DNA of 47,604 nt from Acidimicrobiaceae bacterium. Its GTDB lineage: Bacteria > Actinomycetota > Acidimicrobiia > Acidimicrobiales > Bog-793. Where the stretch lies: assembly GCA_003140595.1 (NCBI GenBank), contig PLKG01000137.1, positions 1 through 47,604 on the forward strand, in the 5' to 3' direction. The notes beneath the pieces are model-generated. The model had not been told where the DNA came from and searched no databases. It was given only the letters and a program-made list of their open reading frames with translations. Position 1 is the stretch's first letter; each line of letters opens with the position of its first letter. Shown here piece after piece: positions 24,174 to 33,368 of this stretch. Made by a program: the position numbers and the translations under genes.

Positions 24174-24422
24174 CTAAAGCAGTCCTCTCACGATCAAGAT
24201 GACGATCCACACGATGATCGGCGAAAGATCGACGGCCGTACCACCCACTCGAAGGGGCGGCACGATGCGTCGCACAGGCCGGAGCACGGGCTCGGTGATC
24301 GCCTCGACGAACCGGACGATCGGCAACAGTGCCGAGCCGTTGGACATCGGCAGGTAGGAGAGCACGACCCGGACGACGAGAATGAATAGGAAGACGTTGA
24401 GGATGTCGACGACGTAGTTCAA
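24174..24422 (-). CDS. YggT family membrane protein
   Basis: An 82-residue membrane protein with two hydrophobic segments (NVFLFILVVRVVLSYLPM and IIVWIVILIVRGLL) joined by the family loop VEAITEPVLRPVRRIVPPL. The start at 24422 is TTG. YggT proteins are linked to osmotic stress and, by location, to division; their molecular role is unknown. It lies between sepF and divIVA, as in many Gram-positive genomes. Confidence 0.9.
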   Translation of the reverse strand: MNYVVDILNVFLFILVVRVVLSYLPMSNGSALLPIVRFVEAITEPVLRPVRRIVPPLRVGGTAVDLSPIIVWIVILIVRGLL

Positions 24423-24474
24423 CGGTCGCCGCCCTTATCGCTCGGCCCCGTGGGCTGGCTCGGCCTTAAGGGCA

Positions 24475-25002
24475 CTACGGCCGGAACAGCCCGTTCTCCT
24501 GAAGACGCTGGCGCTCCTCGGGGGAAACCTCGACGTTGGAGGGAGTGAGCAGGAAGACGGACTCCGCGACTTTCTCCATCGATCCTCCGACCGCGTACGT
24601 AAGGCCCGAACAGAAGTCGATCATGCGCCTGGCCAGGTCCTTCTCGCTCGCCTGCAGGTTGACGATGACAGGAGAGCTCGCCTTGACCATGTCGCCGATC
24701 TCCTGCGCGTCCGAGAAGCGAGCCGGCGCCACAACCTGCGGTTTTGTATGGCGCTGGGTCACAAATGGCCGCACGACAGCGCCGCGGGCCACCGGCGTCG
24801 ACGGTTCGCGTCCGTCGTCTCGGGCTATCGGGCGCACTGTCGCGACGCTCGCCCGCGGCGGTGCAGGTTCGGGATAGGAGCTCTGCCTCACCCGGTTCGC
24901 GGGCGTCTCGGTGGGCTCCTCCTCGTCGCCGTCGTAGTCGTCCTCATCATCAATGTCCTTCAGACCGAGGTACATCAGCGCTCTTTGCACAAACGAAGCC
25001 AT
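24475..25002 (-). CDS. sepF: Cell division protein SepF
   Basis: The FtsZ membrane anchor used by actinobacteria in place of FtsA, 175 residues. The N-terminal amphipathic membrane-binding helix is MASFVQRALMYLGL. An acidic, disordered linker (about 15-85) follows, then the SepF domain from VVAPARFSDAQEIGDMVK through VIVNLQASEKDLARRMIDF and FCSGLTYAVGGSMEKVAESV to VFLLTPSNVEVSPEER. ATG 25002 has the strong ribosome-binding site GGAGGAG 8 bases upstream. It is cotranscribed with yggS, ylmD and probably ftsZ, its partner. Confidence 0.93.
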   Translation of the reverse strand: MASFVQRALMYLGLKDIDDEDDYDGDEEEPTETPANRVRQSSYPEPAPPRASVATVRPIARDDGREPSTPVARGAVVRPFVTQRHTKPQVVAPARFSDAQEIGDMVKASSPVIVNLQASEKDLARRMIDFCSGLTYAVGGSMEKVAESVFLLTPSNVEVSPEERQRLQENGLFRP

Positions 25003-25030
25003 CGCCAGCCCTCCTCCAAGAACTCTATTG

Positions 25031-25780
25031 TTACAGCCTGCGACGTTGCGGGCGTGGACCGAACAGGCAAGTCCCGAGGCGAACCATCGTCGCGCCGGCC
25101 GCGACGGCCTGCTCGAGATCGCTCGACATGCCCATCGAGAGCTCGGCCAGACCCAGCTCCTCGCGCAGTCGAGCGACCCGATCGAACGCCGAGCGCGCCA
25201 CGATCGGGTCACCGGCGGGCGCCACGGTCATCAGTCCGTCCACGCGGCAGCCGATCTCCCTAAGGCCTGACACGACGCCGGGCACCTCCTCGGGCGCGCA
25301 GCCGCCCCGGCGGTCGAGACCGGTCGTGTCGACCTCGACCAGAATTGACGGCGCATGGGCCTGTCCCGCGGCGGGCTCGGTGTCGATGCCCGCGGGCCGG
25401 TGCGAGATCCCGCCTCGGTGCCGCATGATCGCCTCGCCCTCGACAACTCTCGCCACCGCCTGCCAGCAGTCCACGACCGGGGAAAGCTTTCCGACCTTGT
25501 TGCGCTGCACAGCGCCGAGAAAGTGCCACCTCGCGTCGTGCCCGACCGTCTCCCATTTAGAGATCAGCTCGTCCGCGTAGTTCTCGCCGAAATCAGCCAG
25601 ACCAGCGGCGAACGCGGCGACCACCCGCTCTGGCCCGAACCCCTTGGTCACCGCCACGATCCTCACCAGCTCCGGGTCGGCCCCCGCCCGCGCGATCCGC
25701 TCCCGGGCCTCGGCGGCTCGCGTTGCGATGCTCTCGACGAGCGCGCCGTCAACGCCATAGATATCCGGCCCGGGGTTCAT
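25031..25780 (-). CDS. yggS: YggS family pyridoxal-phosphate-binding protein
   Basis: A 249-residue PLP-homeostasis protein with the fold of alanine racemase's barrel but without known enzyme activity. It carries the PLP lysine in IVAVTKGFG, then GLADFGENYADEL, ARWHFLGAVQRNKV, a central strand SILVEVDTTG, and the phosphate-binding end ELSMGMSSDLEQAVAAGATMVRLGTCLFG. It overlaps ylmD by four bases (ATGA) and precedes sepF by 28 bases, the usual ftsZ-ylmD-yggS-sepF order. Confidence 0.93.
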   Translation of the reverse strand: MNPGPDIYGVDGALVESIATRAAEARERIARAGADPELVRIVAVTKGFGPERVVAAFAAGLADFGENYADELISKWETVGHDARWHFLGAVQRNKVGKLSPVVDCWQAVARVVEGEAIMRHRGGISHRPAGIDTEPAAGQAHAPSILVEVDTTGLDRRGGCAPEEVPGVVSGLREIGCRVDGLMTVAPAGDPIVARSAFDRVARLREELGLAELSMGMSSDLEQAVAAGATMVRLGTCLFGPRPQRRRL

Positions 25781-26415
25781 GGCCGGCCTGTCACGACAAG
25801 GCAGTGGCGTCCCACGTCATTGCGGGCACGCCATGAGAACCAGCCCGGGTGGCACGCCGTGCACTGCGCCTCGTCGGCCGAGATCGACACCGAAAGCGCC
25901 TCGAGAGCTCGGAGCACCCCGGCACGCAGGTCCAACGCCGGACGGCCGGCGGTGGTCCGGGAACGCACGGAGGGACCGTAGCGCGCCTCGAGCGGCTCGA
26001 GGTCACTCTCGCTGAACTCGTAGCACTCGGGCCCGATGCAGGCCCCGAGCACGGCCCCGATCTGCGTCGCGCCCTGCGAGCGCATCGCCGCGACCGTCGC
26101 CTCGAGAACTCCCGCCCCCAAGCTGCGCCAACCGGCGTGCGCCGCAGCGACGACACCCTCAGCACTCGCGAGGCCGACGAGCGCGCAATCTGCGGCGAAG
26201 ACCGCCACGGGGGCGCCGGGCATCGTGGTGACGAGCGCGTCACCCTGCCTGCCGAGGCAGGACTCCCCCGGGCTAAGGACCACTACGCCGTTGCCGTGGG
26301 ACTGGCTCAACCAGCGCCAGGTCCCCGGTGCGATGGACTGGCGCTGGGCCTCCAGCACCTCTGTCGGCGAAGTCGAGCCCGGGCCGAGGTCCCCCTCGAG
26401 GGCGCCGCTCAGCAC
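25777..26415 (-). CDS. YlmD/YfiH family laccase-like (purine nucleoside phosphorylase/multicopper oxidase) protein
   Basis: A member of the YfiH/YlmD family, which has been described as polyphenol oxidase and as nucleoside phosphorylase, about 212 residues. Family motifs are WLSQSHGNGVVVL, FAADCALVGLAS, AAHAGWRSLGAGVLEATVAAM and GACIGPECYEFSESD, giving the His, His, Cys zinc site. The start is uncertain. GTG 26415 is the first usual codon after ftsZ. However, a perfect AGGAGG (26451-26446), overlapping the ftsZ stop, is 6 bases before an in-frame GTC at 26439. An ATG at 26544 would overlap ftsZ by 95 bases. Confidence 0.85.
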   Translation of the reverse strand: MLSGALEGDLGPGSTSPTEVLEAQRQSIAPGTWRWLSQSHGNGVVVLSPGESCLGRQGDALVTTMPGAPVAVFAADCALVGLASAEGVVAAAHAGWRSLGAGVLEATVAAMRSQGATQIGAVLGACIGPECYEFSESDLEPLEARYGPSVRSRTTAGRPALDLRAGVLRALEALSVSISADEAQCTACHPGWFSWRARNDVGRHCLVVTGRP

Positions 26416-26449
26416 GACGGTCGCTGGTGTGCCCGCGACCGCGATCCTC

Positions 26450-27616
26450 CTAACGGAGGAAGGACGGGACGTCGAAGTCGTCGTCGAGGTCGAGATCGTC
26501 ATCGCCGCCGACGTCGAAGACGTCGCGCCCGAGCTGGGAGCCACGCCCCGCTCCGGCGAGGTCGTTTTCGGCGCGGTCGGCTGCCGGAGGACGCGAGGTG
26601 GGCCGTGCGGGTGCCTGGTCCGCCGTCGAACGTGACGTGGTGGACCTCCGCGGCTCCTCAGCGGCTTCGATGCGGTCGAACCCGGCCGCGATGACCGTCA
26701 CCCTCACGGTGTCGCCGAGGGCGTCGTCGATCACGTTGCCGAAGATGATGTTGGCGTCAGGATGAGCCACGTCATGGATGATCGCCGCGGCCTCGTTCAC
26801 CTCGAACAAGGTCAGGTCACTGCCACCGGCGATATTGAGCAGGATCCCTCGGGCACCCTCGATCGAGGCCTCCAACAGGGGGCTCGTGATCGCGTGGCGG
26901 GCCGCGTTGACCGCGCGACCCTCTCCCGATCCGGTACCGATGCCCATGATCGCGCTTCCCGCGTTGCTCATCACCATCTTCACGTCGGCGAAGTCGGTGT
27001 TGATGAGGCCGGGCACGTTGATGAGGTCGGTGATGCCCGAGACGCCGTGCAGCAGCACCTCGTCGGCCATCGAGAACGCCTCGACCATCGACGTGTGCTC
27101 GTTCGAGATCGAGAGCAGGCGCTCGTTGGGGATGACGATGAGGGTGTCCACCTTCTCGCGCAGGCGCTGGATTCCTTCATCGGCCTGGGTCGACCGGCGC
27201 CGGCCTTCGAAAGCGAAGGGCCTCGTCACGACACCGATTGTCAGCGCGCCGAGGGCCTTGGCGGTCTCCGCGATCACCGGAGCCGCACCGGTCCCGGTGC
27301 CACCGCCCTTGCCGGCGGTGATGAAGACCATGTCAGCGCCCTTGAGAACCTCCTCGATCTCCTCGAGGTGCTCCTCGGCTGCGAGGCGCCCGACCTCGGG
27401 ATCGCTGCCTGCACCTAGCCCGCGTGTCAAGGTACGCCCGATGTCGAGCTTTATGTCGGCTTCACTCATCAAAAGGGCCTGCGCGTCGGTGTTGACCGCG
27501 ACGAACTCGACCCCTTGCAGGCCGGCGTCGATCATGCGGTTGACGGCGTTGACCCCGGCACCCCCGACTCCGACGACCTTGATCACAGCGATGAAGCTCT
27601 GGCCTGGCGTGCTCAT
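26450..27616 (-). CDS. ftsZ: Cell division protein FtsZ
   Basis: The tubulin-like GTPase that forms the division ring, 388 residues. [19 protein letters not shown] opens the GTP-binding domain; the tubulin signature GGGTGTG is at 104-110, and [17 protein letters not shown] contains the T7 loop region. A disordered linker of Arg, Ser, Pro and Ala leads to an acidic stretch ([11 protein letters not shown]) and the C-terminal peptide DVPSFLR that binds SepF. ATG 27616 follows the purine-rich GGAGAGGATGGAG. It ends the dcw cluster. The 221 bases before it (27617-27837) hold no gene or clear promoter consensus, but are long enough for a separate ftsZ promoter. Confidence 0.97.
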   Translation of the reverse strand: MSTPGQSFIAVIKVVGVGGAGVNAVNRMIDAGLQGVEFVAVNTDAQALLMSEADIKLDIGRTLTRGLGAGSDPEVGRLAAEEHLEEIEEVLKGADMVFITAGKGGGTGTGAAPVIAETAKALGALTIGVVTRPFAFEGRRRSTQADEGIQRLREKVDTLIVIPNERLLSISNEHTSMVEAFSMADEVLLHGVSGITDLINVPGLINTDFADVKMVMSNAGSAIMGIGTGSGEGRAVNAARHAITSPLLEASIEGARGILLNIAGGSDLTLFEVNEAAAIIHDVAHPDANIIFGNVIDDALGDTVRVTVIAAGFDRIEAAEEPRRSTTSRSTADQAPARPTSRPPAADRAENDLAGAGRGSQLGRDVFDVGGDDDLDLDDDFDVPSFLR

Positions 27617-27837
27617 CCGCGCTCCATCCTCTCCTGAATACCTGTTGGATGATCCCCGAGTAGCGATGGAGCGATCCTGGTTGGCTTCCGAGTGGCTTCG
27701 AGCGGCCATGCCTTCTTGCCCTTCGCCTTTTCAGCCGGACAGCAGCTCCGCCGACCCACGTTCACCGCTGGTCGACGATGCAAACTACCCCGCCGACCTC
27801 GACCACCCCTTCAGCACCGGTCTCGTCGCGGGCAATC

Positions 27838-28626
27838 TCAGCCATCACCCTTCCCATGAACGTTAGAGGCGCTGACCAGGGGGGTCAAGACCGGGGCGGC
27901 CGCAACCCTCAAGTCGATACCTCCGATGCCGGTCAAATTCACCCCGTTGAGCACGGTCACGAGCGAGACGAACTTCTGGGCGAGAGCCTCGTCGTCCCCC
28001 ACGATCGCCCTCAAGCCGCCCTTGAGGTGCAGGACGACACCGTCGGCGCTCGAAGCGACGATGTCCTGCAAACGGGGCAGGAGGGTCACGGGGAACTGAG
28101 AAGCGGTGGCCAGCAAGGCTTGAGCCGAAGCGCCGAGCGAACTGCCCGGCGATCCGGGGACTCCCGGTACCGCGACGAGCGGGAGTGCCGAAGGCCGCGA
28201 GGTCTGATCCTCGAGCACCCGGCCGGTCGCGTCCAAGAGCGCGTAGCCCCCGGCCGCAAGGGCCGTGGCCGCGACCGGGACCCGCTCGACGACGGCTATC
28301 GCCACCGTCGAAGGCCAGTCGAGGTGCACCGACGCGGTGACAACCCATGGGAGACGTTCCAGCCGACGCTGCATGGAACCGGTGTTGAGGTCGATGAGCG
28401 GGGGCTCCCGGTCAAGGCCGGTGACGGCCAGGATCTCGCTTCTCAGGGTCTGGACCGCTCCGGCGATGACGACGGTCCGTGCGCTGAACAGCGACGAGTG
28501 CGCGATGGCGAGCGCTCCCGCGACGCCGCCCGCGAGGACAACGGCCCCGATCAGGACGCGCAGGCGGCGGTGGCCGCGCTGGCGCTCGACCTTGACCCGC
28601 CTGGCCTGAATCCTCGGATCGGTCAT
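27838..28626 (-). CDS. ftsQ: Cell division protein FtsQ
   Basis: A bitopic divisome protein of 262 residues. A basic N-terminus (about 25 residues) precedes one membrane helix (VLIGAVVLAGGVAGALAIA). The extracytoplasmic POTRA domain begins at FSARTVVIAGAVQTLRSEIL and continues through RRLERLPWVVTASVHLDWPS and VAIAVVERVPVA. The downstream beta domain is VRVLEDQ-like with GGYALLDATGRVLEDQ. It overlaps murB by four bases. ftsA, which follows ftsQ in many bacteria, is absent. Confidence 0.92.
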   Translation of the reverse strand: MTDPRIQARRVKVERQRGHRRLRVLIGAVVLAGGVAGALAIAHSSLFSARTVVIAGAVQTLRSEILAVTGLDREPPLIDLNTGSMQRRLERLPWVVTASVHLDWPSTVAIAVVERVPVAATALAAGGYALLDATGRVLEDQTSRPSALPLVAVPGVPGSPGSSLGASAQALLATASQFPVTLLPRLQDIVASSADGVVLHLKGGLRAIVGDDEALAQKFVSLVTVLNGVNLTGIGGIDLRVAAAPVLTPLVSASNVHGKGDG

Positions 28627-29570
28627 GACCCCTCCTCGAACCCCACGAATCGCAGCTCGGTTTCGAGCTTGACGCCGAGGCGCTCGAGGACAAGCGCGCG
28701 CACGGCGTCGATGAGACGCCTCACGTCGTCCGCCGACCCTCCGGGATCGGCCTGGATGAAGTTGGCGTGCTTGTCCGACACGACAGCCGAGCCCATGCGC
28801 AAGCCCTTGAGTCCTGCCTCCTCTATCAGGCGCCCCGCCGCGTCATCCGGTGGGTTCGTGAACACCGAGCCGGCGTTTTGGCCTCCGGGCTGGTGCTCGC
28901 GACGCCAACGCACGACCTCGTCGATGCGGGCCAAGGCCTGCTCGGCGTCGCCGCGTTCGAGGCGGTACGAGGCCTCGGTGACGACTTCGAAGGGGCCGAT
29001 CGACGAATGCCGGTAGGACAGATCGAGCGCGCTCTTCACGACCAGGCGCTCGACTCCATCGAGCAGGCTGACGATCCGGCAGTCGACCAGGACCTCCGAG
29101 GTCTGTGCACCGTGGCCACCGGCGTTCATCCTGACCGCGCCGCCGACCGAGCCCGGTATCCCGACAGCCCACTCCAAGCCGGTGAAACCGGCCGCTGCGG
29201 TCCTCCGCGCGAGGACCGGGTAGGCGGCCGCGCCACCGGCCCGCACGAGATCGCCCTCGATCTCGATACCGGCGAACCGATCGGCCAGCCGCAGGCACAA
29301 TCCGGGAAAGCCGGCGTCGGACACGAGCAGATTCGAGCCTTTCCCGAGAACCACGACCGCGATCTCGGTTGTCGCGACCGCACTCGACACTCGTTGCAGG
29401 TCGGCGACGGTGCCCGGTTCGCTGAACAGGGCCGCCGGGCCGCCGACCCGGTACGTTGTCAGCTCGCCCATCGGCCGGTCAGCCTCGGCCAGTGGGCCGA
29501 GGAGCTCGGCGGCCTTCTCCAAAGCGGCCTCTGTGGCGGCCGACGTCCGGCCCCTAAAGACCGCGTTCAC
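28623..29570 (-). CDS. murB: UDP-N-acetylenolpyruvoylglucosamine reductase
   Basis: FAD enzyme that reduces enolpyruvyl-UDP-GlcNAc to UDP-MurNAc, 315 residues from GTG 29570. Motifs are TTYRVGGPAALF, VLGKGSNLLVSDAGF (FAD binding), GIPGSVGGAVRMNAGGHG, the catalytic Ser in QNAGSVFTNP, and KHANFIQADPGG near the end. It overlaps murC (GTGA) and ftsQ (ATGA) by four bases each. Confidence 0.96.
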   Translation of the reverse strand: MNAVFRGRTSAATEAALEKAAELLGPLAEADRPMGELTTYRVGGPAALFSEPGTVADLQRVSSAVATTEIAVVVLGKGSNLLVSDAGFPGLCLRLADRFAGIEIEGDLVRAGGAAAYPVLARRTAAAGFTGLEWAVGIPGSVGGAVRMNAGGHGAQTSEVLVDCRIVSLLDGVERLVVKSALDLSYRHSSIGPFEVVTEASYRLERGDAEQALARIDEVVRWRREHQPGGQNAGSVFTNPPDDAAGRLIEEAGLKGLRMGSAVVSDKHANFIQADPGGSADDVRRLIDAVRALVLERLGVKLETELRFVGFEEGS

Positions 29571-30961
29571 AGCTGGCCGCTCTTGTCGAGATCGGCCGCG
29601 AGCTCAGCGGCGAGGTTCGTCAGGTCGCCCGCGGCGAGCGTGAGGCACAGGTCGCCGGGACGCAGGTTCTCGCGGAGATAGGCGACGACGTCCTCCCGGT
29701 TGGGCACGTACACCGCCGCAGCATCCTGGTGGGCTCCGAGGACCGCGTCCAGCACGAGCTTGCCCGACACGCCCGGACGCGGCATCTCGCCCGAGGAGTA
29801 GATGTCGGTCACGACGACGAGGTCCGCGCCTTCGAACGAGTTCGCGAACTCGGACGCGAGACTGCCGACACGCGAATAGCGGTGAGGTTGGAAGACACAG
29901 ACGACCCGCTCGAAGCCCCCGCCCAGAGCGGCGTCCAGGGCTGCTGAGACCTCGCCTGGCAGATGGGCGTAGTCGTCGACGAAAGTCACCCCGCCGATCT
30001 CCCCGCGGAACTCGAAACGCCGTGCGACCCCCGCAAAGCGGGCGAGCGCCCGCCGGGCGTGGTCCGGGTCGACGCCGAGCTCGACGGCTGCCGAGACAGC
30101 GGCGGTCGCGTTGCGGGCGTTGTGGAGACCGGGCACGGGTAGCTCGAAAACACCGAGACTCGCACCTCGGCGCACGAGCTCGAAACGGAGATGGTTGCGC
30201 CCTGACTCGAACCCGACGATCCGCACCTCGGCTCGTTCGGAACATCCGTAGGTGACCGCCGACCGCGGCGCGAGGGACGCAGCGACCGGGTCGTCGGCGC
30301 AGACGACAGCGGAGCGGGCCTGGGAGAGGAAGACCTTGAAGGCCGCCTTCAGCTCTTCGAACGACCCGTAGTGCTCTAGGTGGTCGGGCTCCACACTGGT
30401 CACGATCCCGAGCTCCGGCGCGAGGTGCAGGAACGTCCCGTCGCTCTCGTCGGCCTCGACGACGAGCAGGTCACCTTGGTCCCAGGCCGCGTTCGTCCCG
30501 ATCTCGTTCACCTCGCCGCCGATGATGAAGCTCGGCCGCAGGCCGGCTTCGACGAGCACGAGGGCGAGCATCGACGATGTCGTGGTCTTGCCGTGCGTGC
30601 CGGCGATCGCGATCGTCCTGCGCAGCGCGACGATCGCCGCCAACATCTCAGAGCGCGACAGCACCGGGATCCCGAGGTGACGGGCGTTTCGGATCTCGAC
30701 GTTGTTGTCGGACACCGCTGACGAGTAGGTCAGCACGTCGGCCCCGGCGACGTTCTCGGGCCGATGGCCGATCTCGATCTCCATGCCACCTGCGACCAGG
30801 CGCTCGGAGGATCGCGAAGATTTGATGTCGCTGCCGGTCGTGTCATGACCCATGCCCGCGAGCACGGTTGCGATCGCGCTCATGCCCGCTCCGCCCACGC
30901 CGACCACATGCACCCGCAGCGGTCTGCTGAGATCGATCCGAGGCGTGGTCGGGGTGCTCAT
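29567..30961 (-). CDS. murC: UDP-N-acetylmuramate--L-alanine ligase
   Basis: Adds the first amino acid, L-Ala, to UDP-MurNAc, 464 residues. An N-terminal dinucleotide-like domain ([16 protein letters not shown]) is followed by the Mur ligase ATP site IAGTHGKTTTSS (119-130), the VEADESDGTFL motif, and SVEPDHLEHYG. The C-terminal domain contains FVDDYAHLPGEVSAAL, where many MurC enzymes have DDYGHHP. ATG 30961 makes a four-base overlap with murG, matching the other junctions, although ATG 30967 is also open. Confidence 0.96.
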   Translation of the reverse strand: MSTPTTPRIDLSRPLRVHVVGVGGAGMSAIATVLAGMGHDTTGSDIKSSRSSERLVAGGMEIEIGHRPENVAGADVLTYSSAVSDNNVEIRNARHLGIPVLSRSEMLAAIVALRRTIAIAGTHGKTTTSSMLALVLVEAGLRPSFIIGGEVNEIGTNAAWDQGDLLVVEADESDGTFLHLAPELGIVTSVEPDHLEHYGSFEELKAAFKVFLSQARSAVVCADDPVAASLAPRSAVTYGCSERAEVRIVGFESGRNHLRFELVRRGASLGVFELPVPGLHNARNATAAVSAAVELGVDPDHARRALARFAGVARRFEFRGEIGGVTFVDDYAHLPGEVSAALDAALGGGFERVVCVFQPHRYSRVGSLASEFANSFEGADLVVVTDIYSSGEMPRPGVSGKLVLDAVLGAHQDAAAVYVPNREDVVAYLRENLRPGDLCLTLAAGDLTNLAAELAADLDKSGQL

Positions 30962-32124
30962 GACCACTCCTTTCCCACCGACTCGACGAGCGCGGCCACC
31001 CGCTCGGCCGCGTCGCGATGACCCGCCGCCGAAGCGGCTGAGCTCATGGACTCGAGACGTTCCGGGTCCTCGAGCAACAGGGCGACGATCTCCTCCAACC
31101 TCTCGGGCGAGAACTCGTCGTCGGAGATCAAGATGGACGCCCCGACCCAGGTCAGCGCCTCGGCGTTGCGAGTCTGATGGTCGTTCGGCGCGCCCGGCAG
31201 AGGAACCAGCGCGCTCGGCGTACCGATCGCGGCGAGCTCGGCGACCGTCGAGGCCCCCGCCCTGCAGACCGCGAAGTCACAGGCGGCCAGAAGGGCCGGC
31301 ATCTGCCGCTCATAGCCGACCAGGCGGTAGTCGAGACCGCCGTCGGGCGAGGTCTGCGGTCCGAGGCCGAGGTCGTCGGCCTCGGACCTGACGGCGGCAA
31401 GGTTGCGATCGCCTGCCACGTGGTAGATCGAGAGATCGCTTCTCGACCTCCAGGACTTGGCAAGCCCGAGCGTCGCGTCGTTGAGCCGACGGGCGCCGAG
31501 CGAGCCACCCTCGACGGCAAGGAGGAAACGCCCCGGCGCAAGACCGAGAGCCGTGCGGGCCGTCTCGCGCCCCTTCTCGGAACGGTCAGCGCCGAGGACC
31601 GCCTTGCGCAGGGGGGCACCGGTGACGACGCGATGCGGGAGCGATGTCCCTGGGAAGGCGACGGCGCTCTTTCGAGCGAACCGCGCCACGAGCCGGTTCG
31701 AGGCTCCCGCGATGGCGTCACAGCTCACGACGACAAGAGGAACCCGCATCACGATCGCGGCGAGCGAGCAGGGCACACCGGCATAGCCGCCGACGGTGAC
31801 CACGACTTGCGGACGCCGACGCACGATGATCTTGAGGCCGAGCGCGCAAGCGACGAGCAGGCCGCCGACCGCACCGAGGTTCTCGCGCGTGAGCCGCCTT
31901 TGGATGCCCCTGCCGGGAAGCAGGATCACCTCGAAGCCCGCCTCCGGCACGAGTCTGCCTTCCATGCCGCGCCGCGAGCCCACGTACAAGATCGTCGAAG
32001 GGTCGTGACCCCGAGCCACCAGCGCCTCACCGACCGCTAGCGCAGGCTGTACATGTCCGGCCGTCCCGCCGCCGGTGACGAGGGCGAACACGCGTGGAGC
32101 TCCACGCCGCGATCGCAGCCTCAC
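30958..32124 (-). CDS. murG: UDP-GlcNAc--lipid I N-acetylglucosaminyltransferase
   Basis: Peripheral membrane GT-B enzyme that makes lipid II, 388 residues. G-loop 1 is LVTGGGTAGHVQPALAV, G-loop 2 is VEGGSLGARRLND, and the UDP-GlcNAc site is CRAGASTVAELAAIGTPSA with LPGAPNDHQTRNAEAL. The acceptor-side segment reads VVSCDAIAGASNRLVARF, where most MurG proteins have an HEQN-like sequence before the AGxxNR, so that loop has changed. GTG 32124 overlaps the ftsW stop by four bases, like the neighbouring junctions; GTG 32091 is the alternative. Confidence 0.95.
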   Translation of the reverse strand: MRLRSRRGAPRVFALVTGGGTAGHVQPALAVGEALVARGHDPSTILYVGSRRGMEGRLVPEAGFEVILLPGRGIQRRLTRENLGAVGGLLVACALGLKIIVRRRPQVVVTVGGYAGVPCSLAAIVMRVPLVVVSCDAIAGASNRLVARFARKSAVAFPGTSLPHRVVTGAPLRKAVLGADRSEKGRETARTALGLAPGRFLLAVEGGSLGARRLNDATLGLAKSWRSRSDLSIYHVAGDRNLAAVRSEADDLGLGPQTSPDGGLDYRLVGYERQMPALLAACDFAVCRAGASTVAELAAIGTPSALVPLPGAPNDHQTRNAEALTWVGASILISDDEFSPERLEEIVALLLEDPERLESMSSAASAAGHRDAAERVAALVESVGKEWS

Positions 32125-33368
32125 TTCTGCACCTTCTCGGGCTGGTGCCGCGCGATCCCGAACAAGAGCCCGACGCCTACAAGAGCGACCACCAAAGAGG
32201 AGCCACCGTAGGAGATGAACGGGAGGGGGATGCCCGTCACCGGCAGCGCGTCGATCACACCACCGATGTTGATCACGGCTTGGGCCAGTATCCAACAGGT
32301 GACACCGATCGCGACAAAGCGTGCGAACGGGTCGCGCTCGCGCGCCGCTATCCGGAACCCGGCCCAGCCCAGGGCGCCGAAGCCCGCGAGGACGACCAGG
32401 GCCCCGACCAGGCCGAGGTTGCCGGCGACGACCGCGAAAACGAAGTCGGTGTGCGCGTTGGGGAGGAACCCCCACGATGTCACCGACGCCCCGACACCAC
32501 TGCCGGTCACTCCACCGAGGCCGAGCGTGGCGAGCGACTGCACGACCTGATAGCCGGTGGTCGACGCATGGGCGAAGGGGTGAAGTACCGAGAGCAGGCG
32601 GTCGCGGCTGTAGGTGGCCGACATCGCCACGACGGCGCCGGCAGCACAGACCAGGGCTCCCGGCAGGACCAGCAGCCGCAGCCGCGTGCCTGCGGCGAAC
32701 AGCATCGAGAAGGTGATGCAGCCGAGCACGATGGCCGTTCCGAGGTCGGGCTGCTTGACAATCAGGATGGCCGCCACCGACATGAAGAGGAAGAGCGGAC
32801 GAACGAAGGCCTGCCACTGGTCACGGCGCTTTGCTCGACGAGCGAGCACGTCGGCGGCAAAGACCACCAGGGCCAGCTTCATCAGCTCAGACGGCTGGAC
32901 CTGGATCGGGCCGATCCCGATCCAGCGGCTCGAGCCGCCGGCGTAGTGACCGAGCCCGGGCACGAACACCACGACCAGAAGGCAGAAGGCGACGACGGGC
33001 AGAACGAAACGAAGCTTGCGGATCAGGCCTAACGGCGTCCGGCTCACGATCGCCGCCGCGCTCACGCCACAACCCATGAAGATGGACTGGCGGATTACGT
33101 ACGACCACGGTGAGCCCCCTGCCAGGATCGCTCCGGGGGCCGAGGCGGACAGCACGATCGGCAGGCCGAGCAGGCAGAGACCACCGACCGAGGCGAACAG
33201 CACCTTGGCCTCGAGGCTGAGCTGGGCGGTCCTTCGCTGAGGAGCCGGCCGGGCTCCGCCCTTGACCAGCTTCATGGACGGGCGCGTCTCTGTTGGCGTG
33301 CCTCGGCGCGACTGAGCCCCCGTGCGCCCGGGCATCACTGCCTCGCGGACCGCGGCCGGCCGGCTCAC
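32121..33368 (-). CDS. ftsW: SEDS peptidoglycan polymerase FtsW
   Basis: A multi-spanning membrane glycosyltransferase that polymerises lipid II at the septum, 415 residues, about ten hydrophobic segments. SEDS signatures are GSSRWIGIGPIQVQPSELMKLALVVFAAD, here from GGSSRWIGIG to LVVFA, then VKQPDLGTAIVLG and the C-terminal PVTGIPLPFISYGGSSLV. A basic cytoplasmic N-terminus of about 55 residues precedes the first helix. GTG 33368 overlaps mraY by four bases. murD, which usually sits between mraY and ftsW, is not here. Confidence 0.93.
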   Translation of the reverse strand: MSRPAAVREAVMPGRTGAQSRRGTPTETRPSMKLVKGGARPAPQRRTAQLSLEAKVLFASVGGLCLLGLPIVLSASAPGAILAGGSPWSYVIRQSIFMGCGVSAAAIVSRTPLGLIRKLRFVLPVVAFCLLVVVFVPGLGHYAGGSSRWIGIGPIQVQPSELMKLALVVFAADVLARRAKRRDQWQAFVRPLFLFMSVAAILIVKQPDLGTAIVLGCITFSMLFAAGTRLRLLVLPGALVCAAGAVVAMSATYSRDRLLSVLHPFAHASTTGYQVVQSLATLGLGGVTGSGVGASVTSWGFLPNAHTDFVFAVVAGNLGLVGALVVLAGFGALGWAGFRIAARERDPFARFVAIGVTCWILAQAVINIGGVIDALPVTGIPLPFISYGGSSLVVALVGVGLLFGIARHQPEKVQK

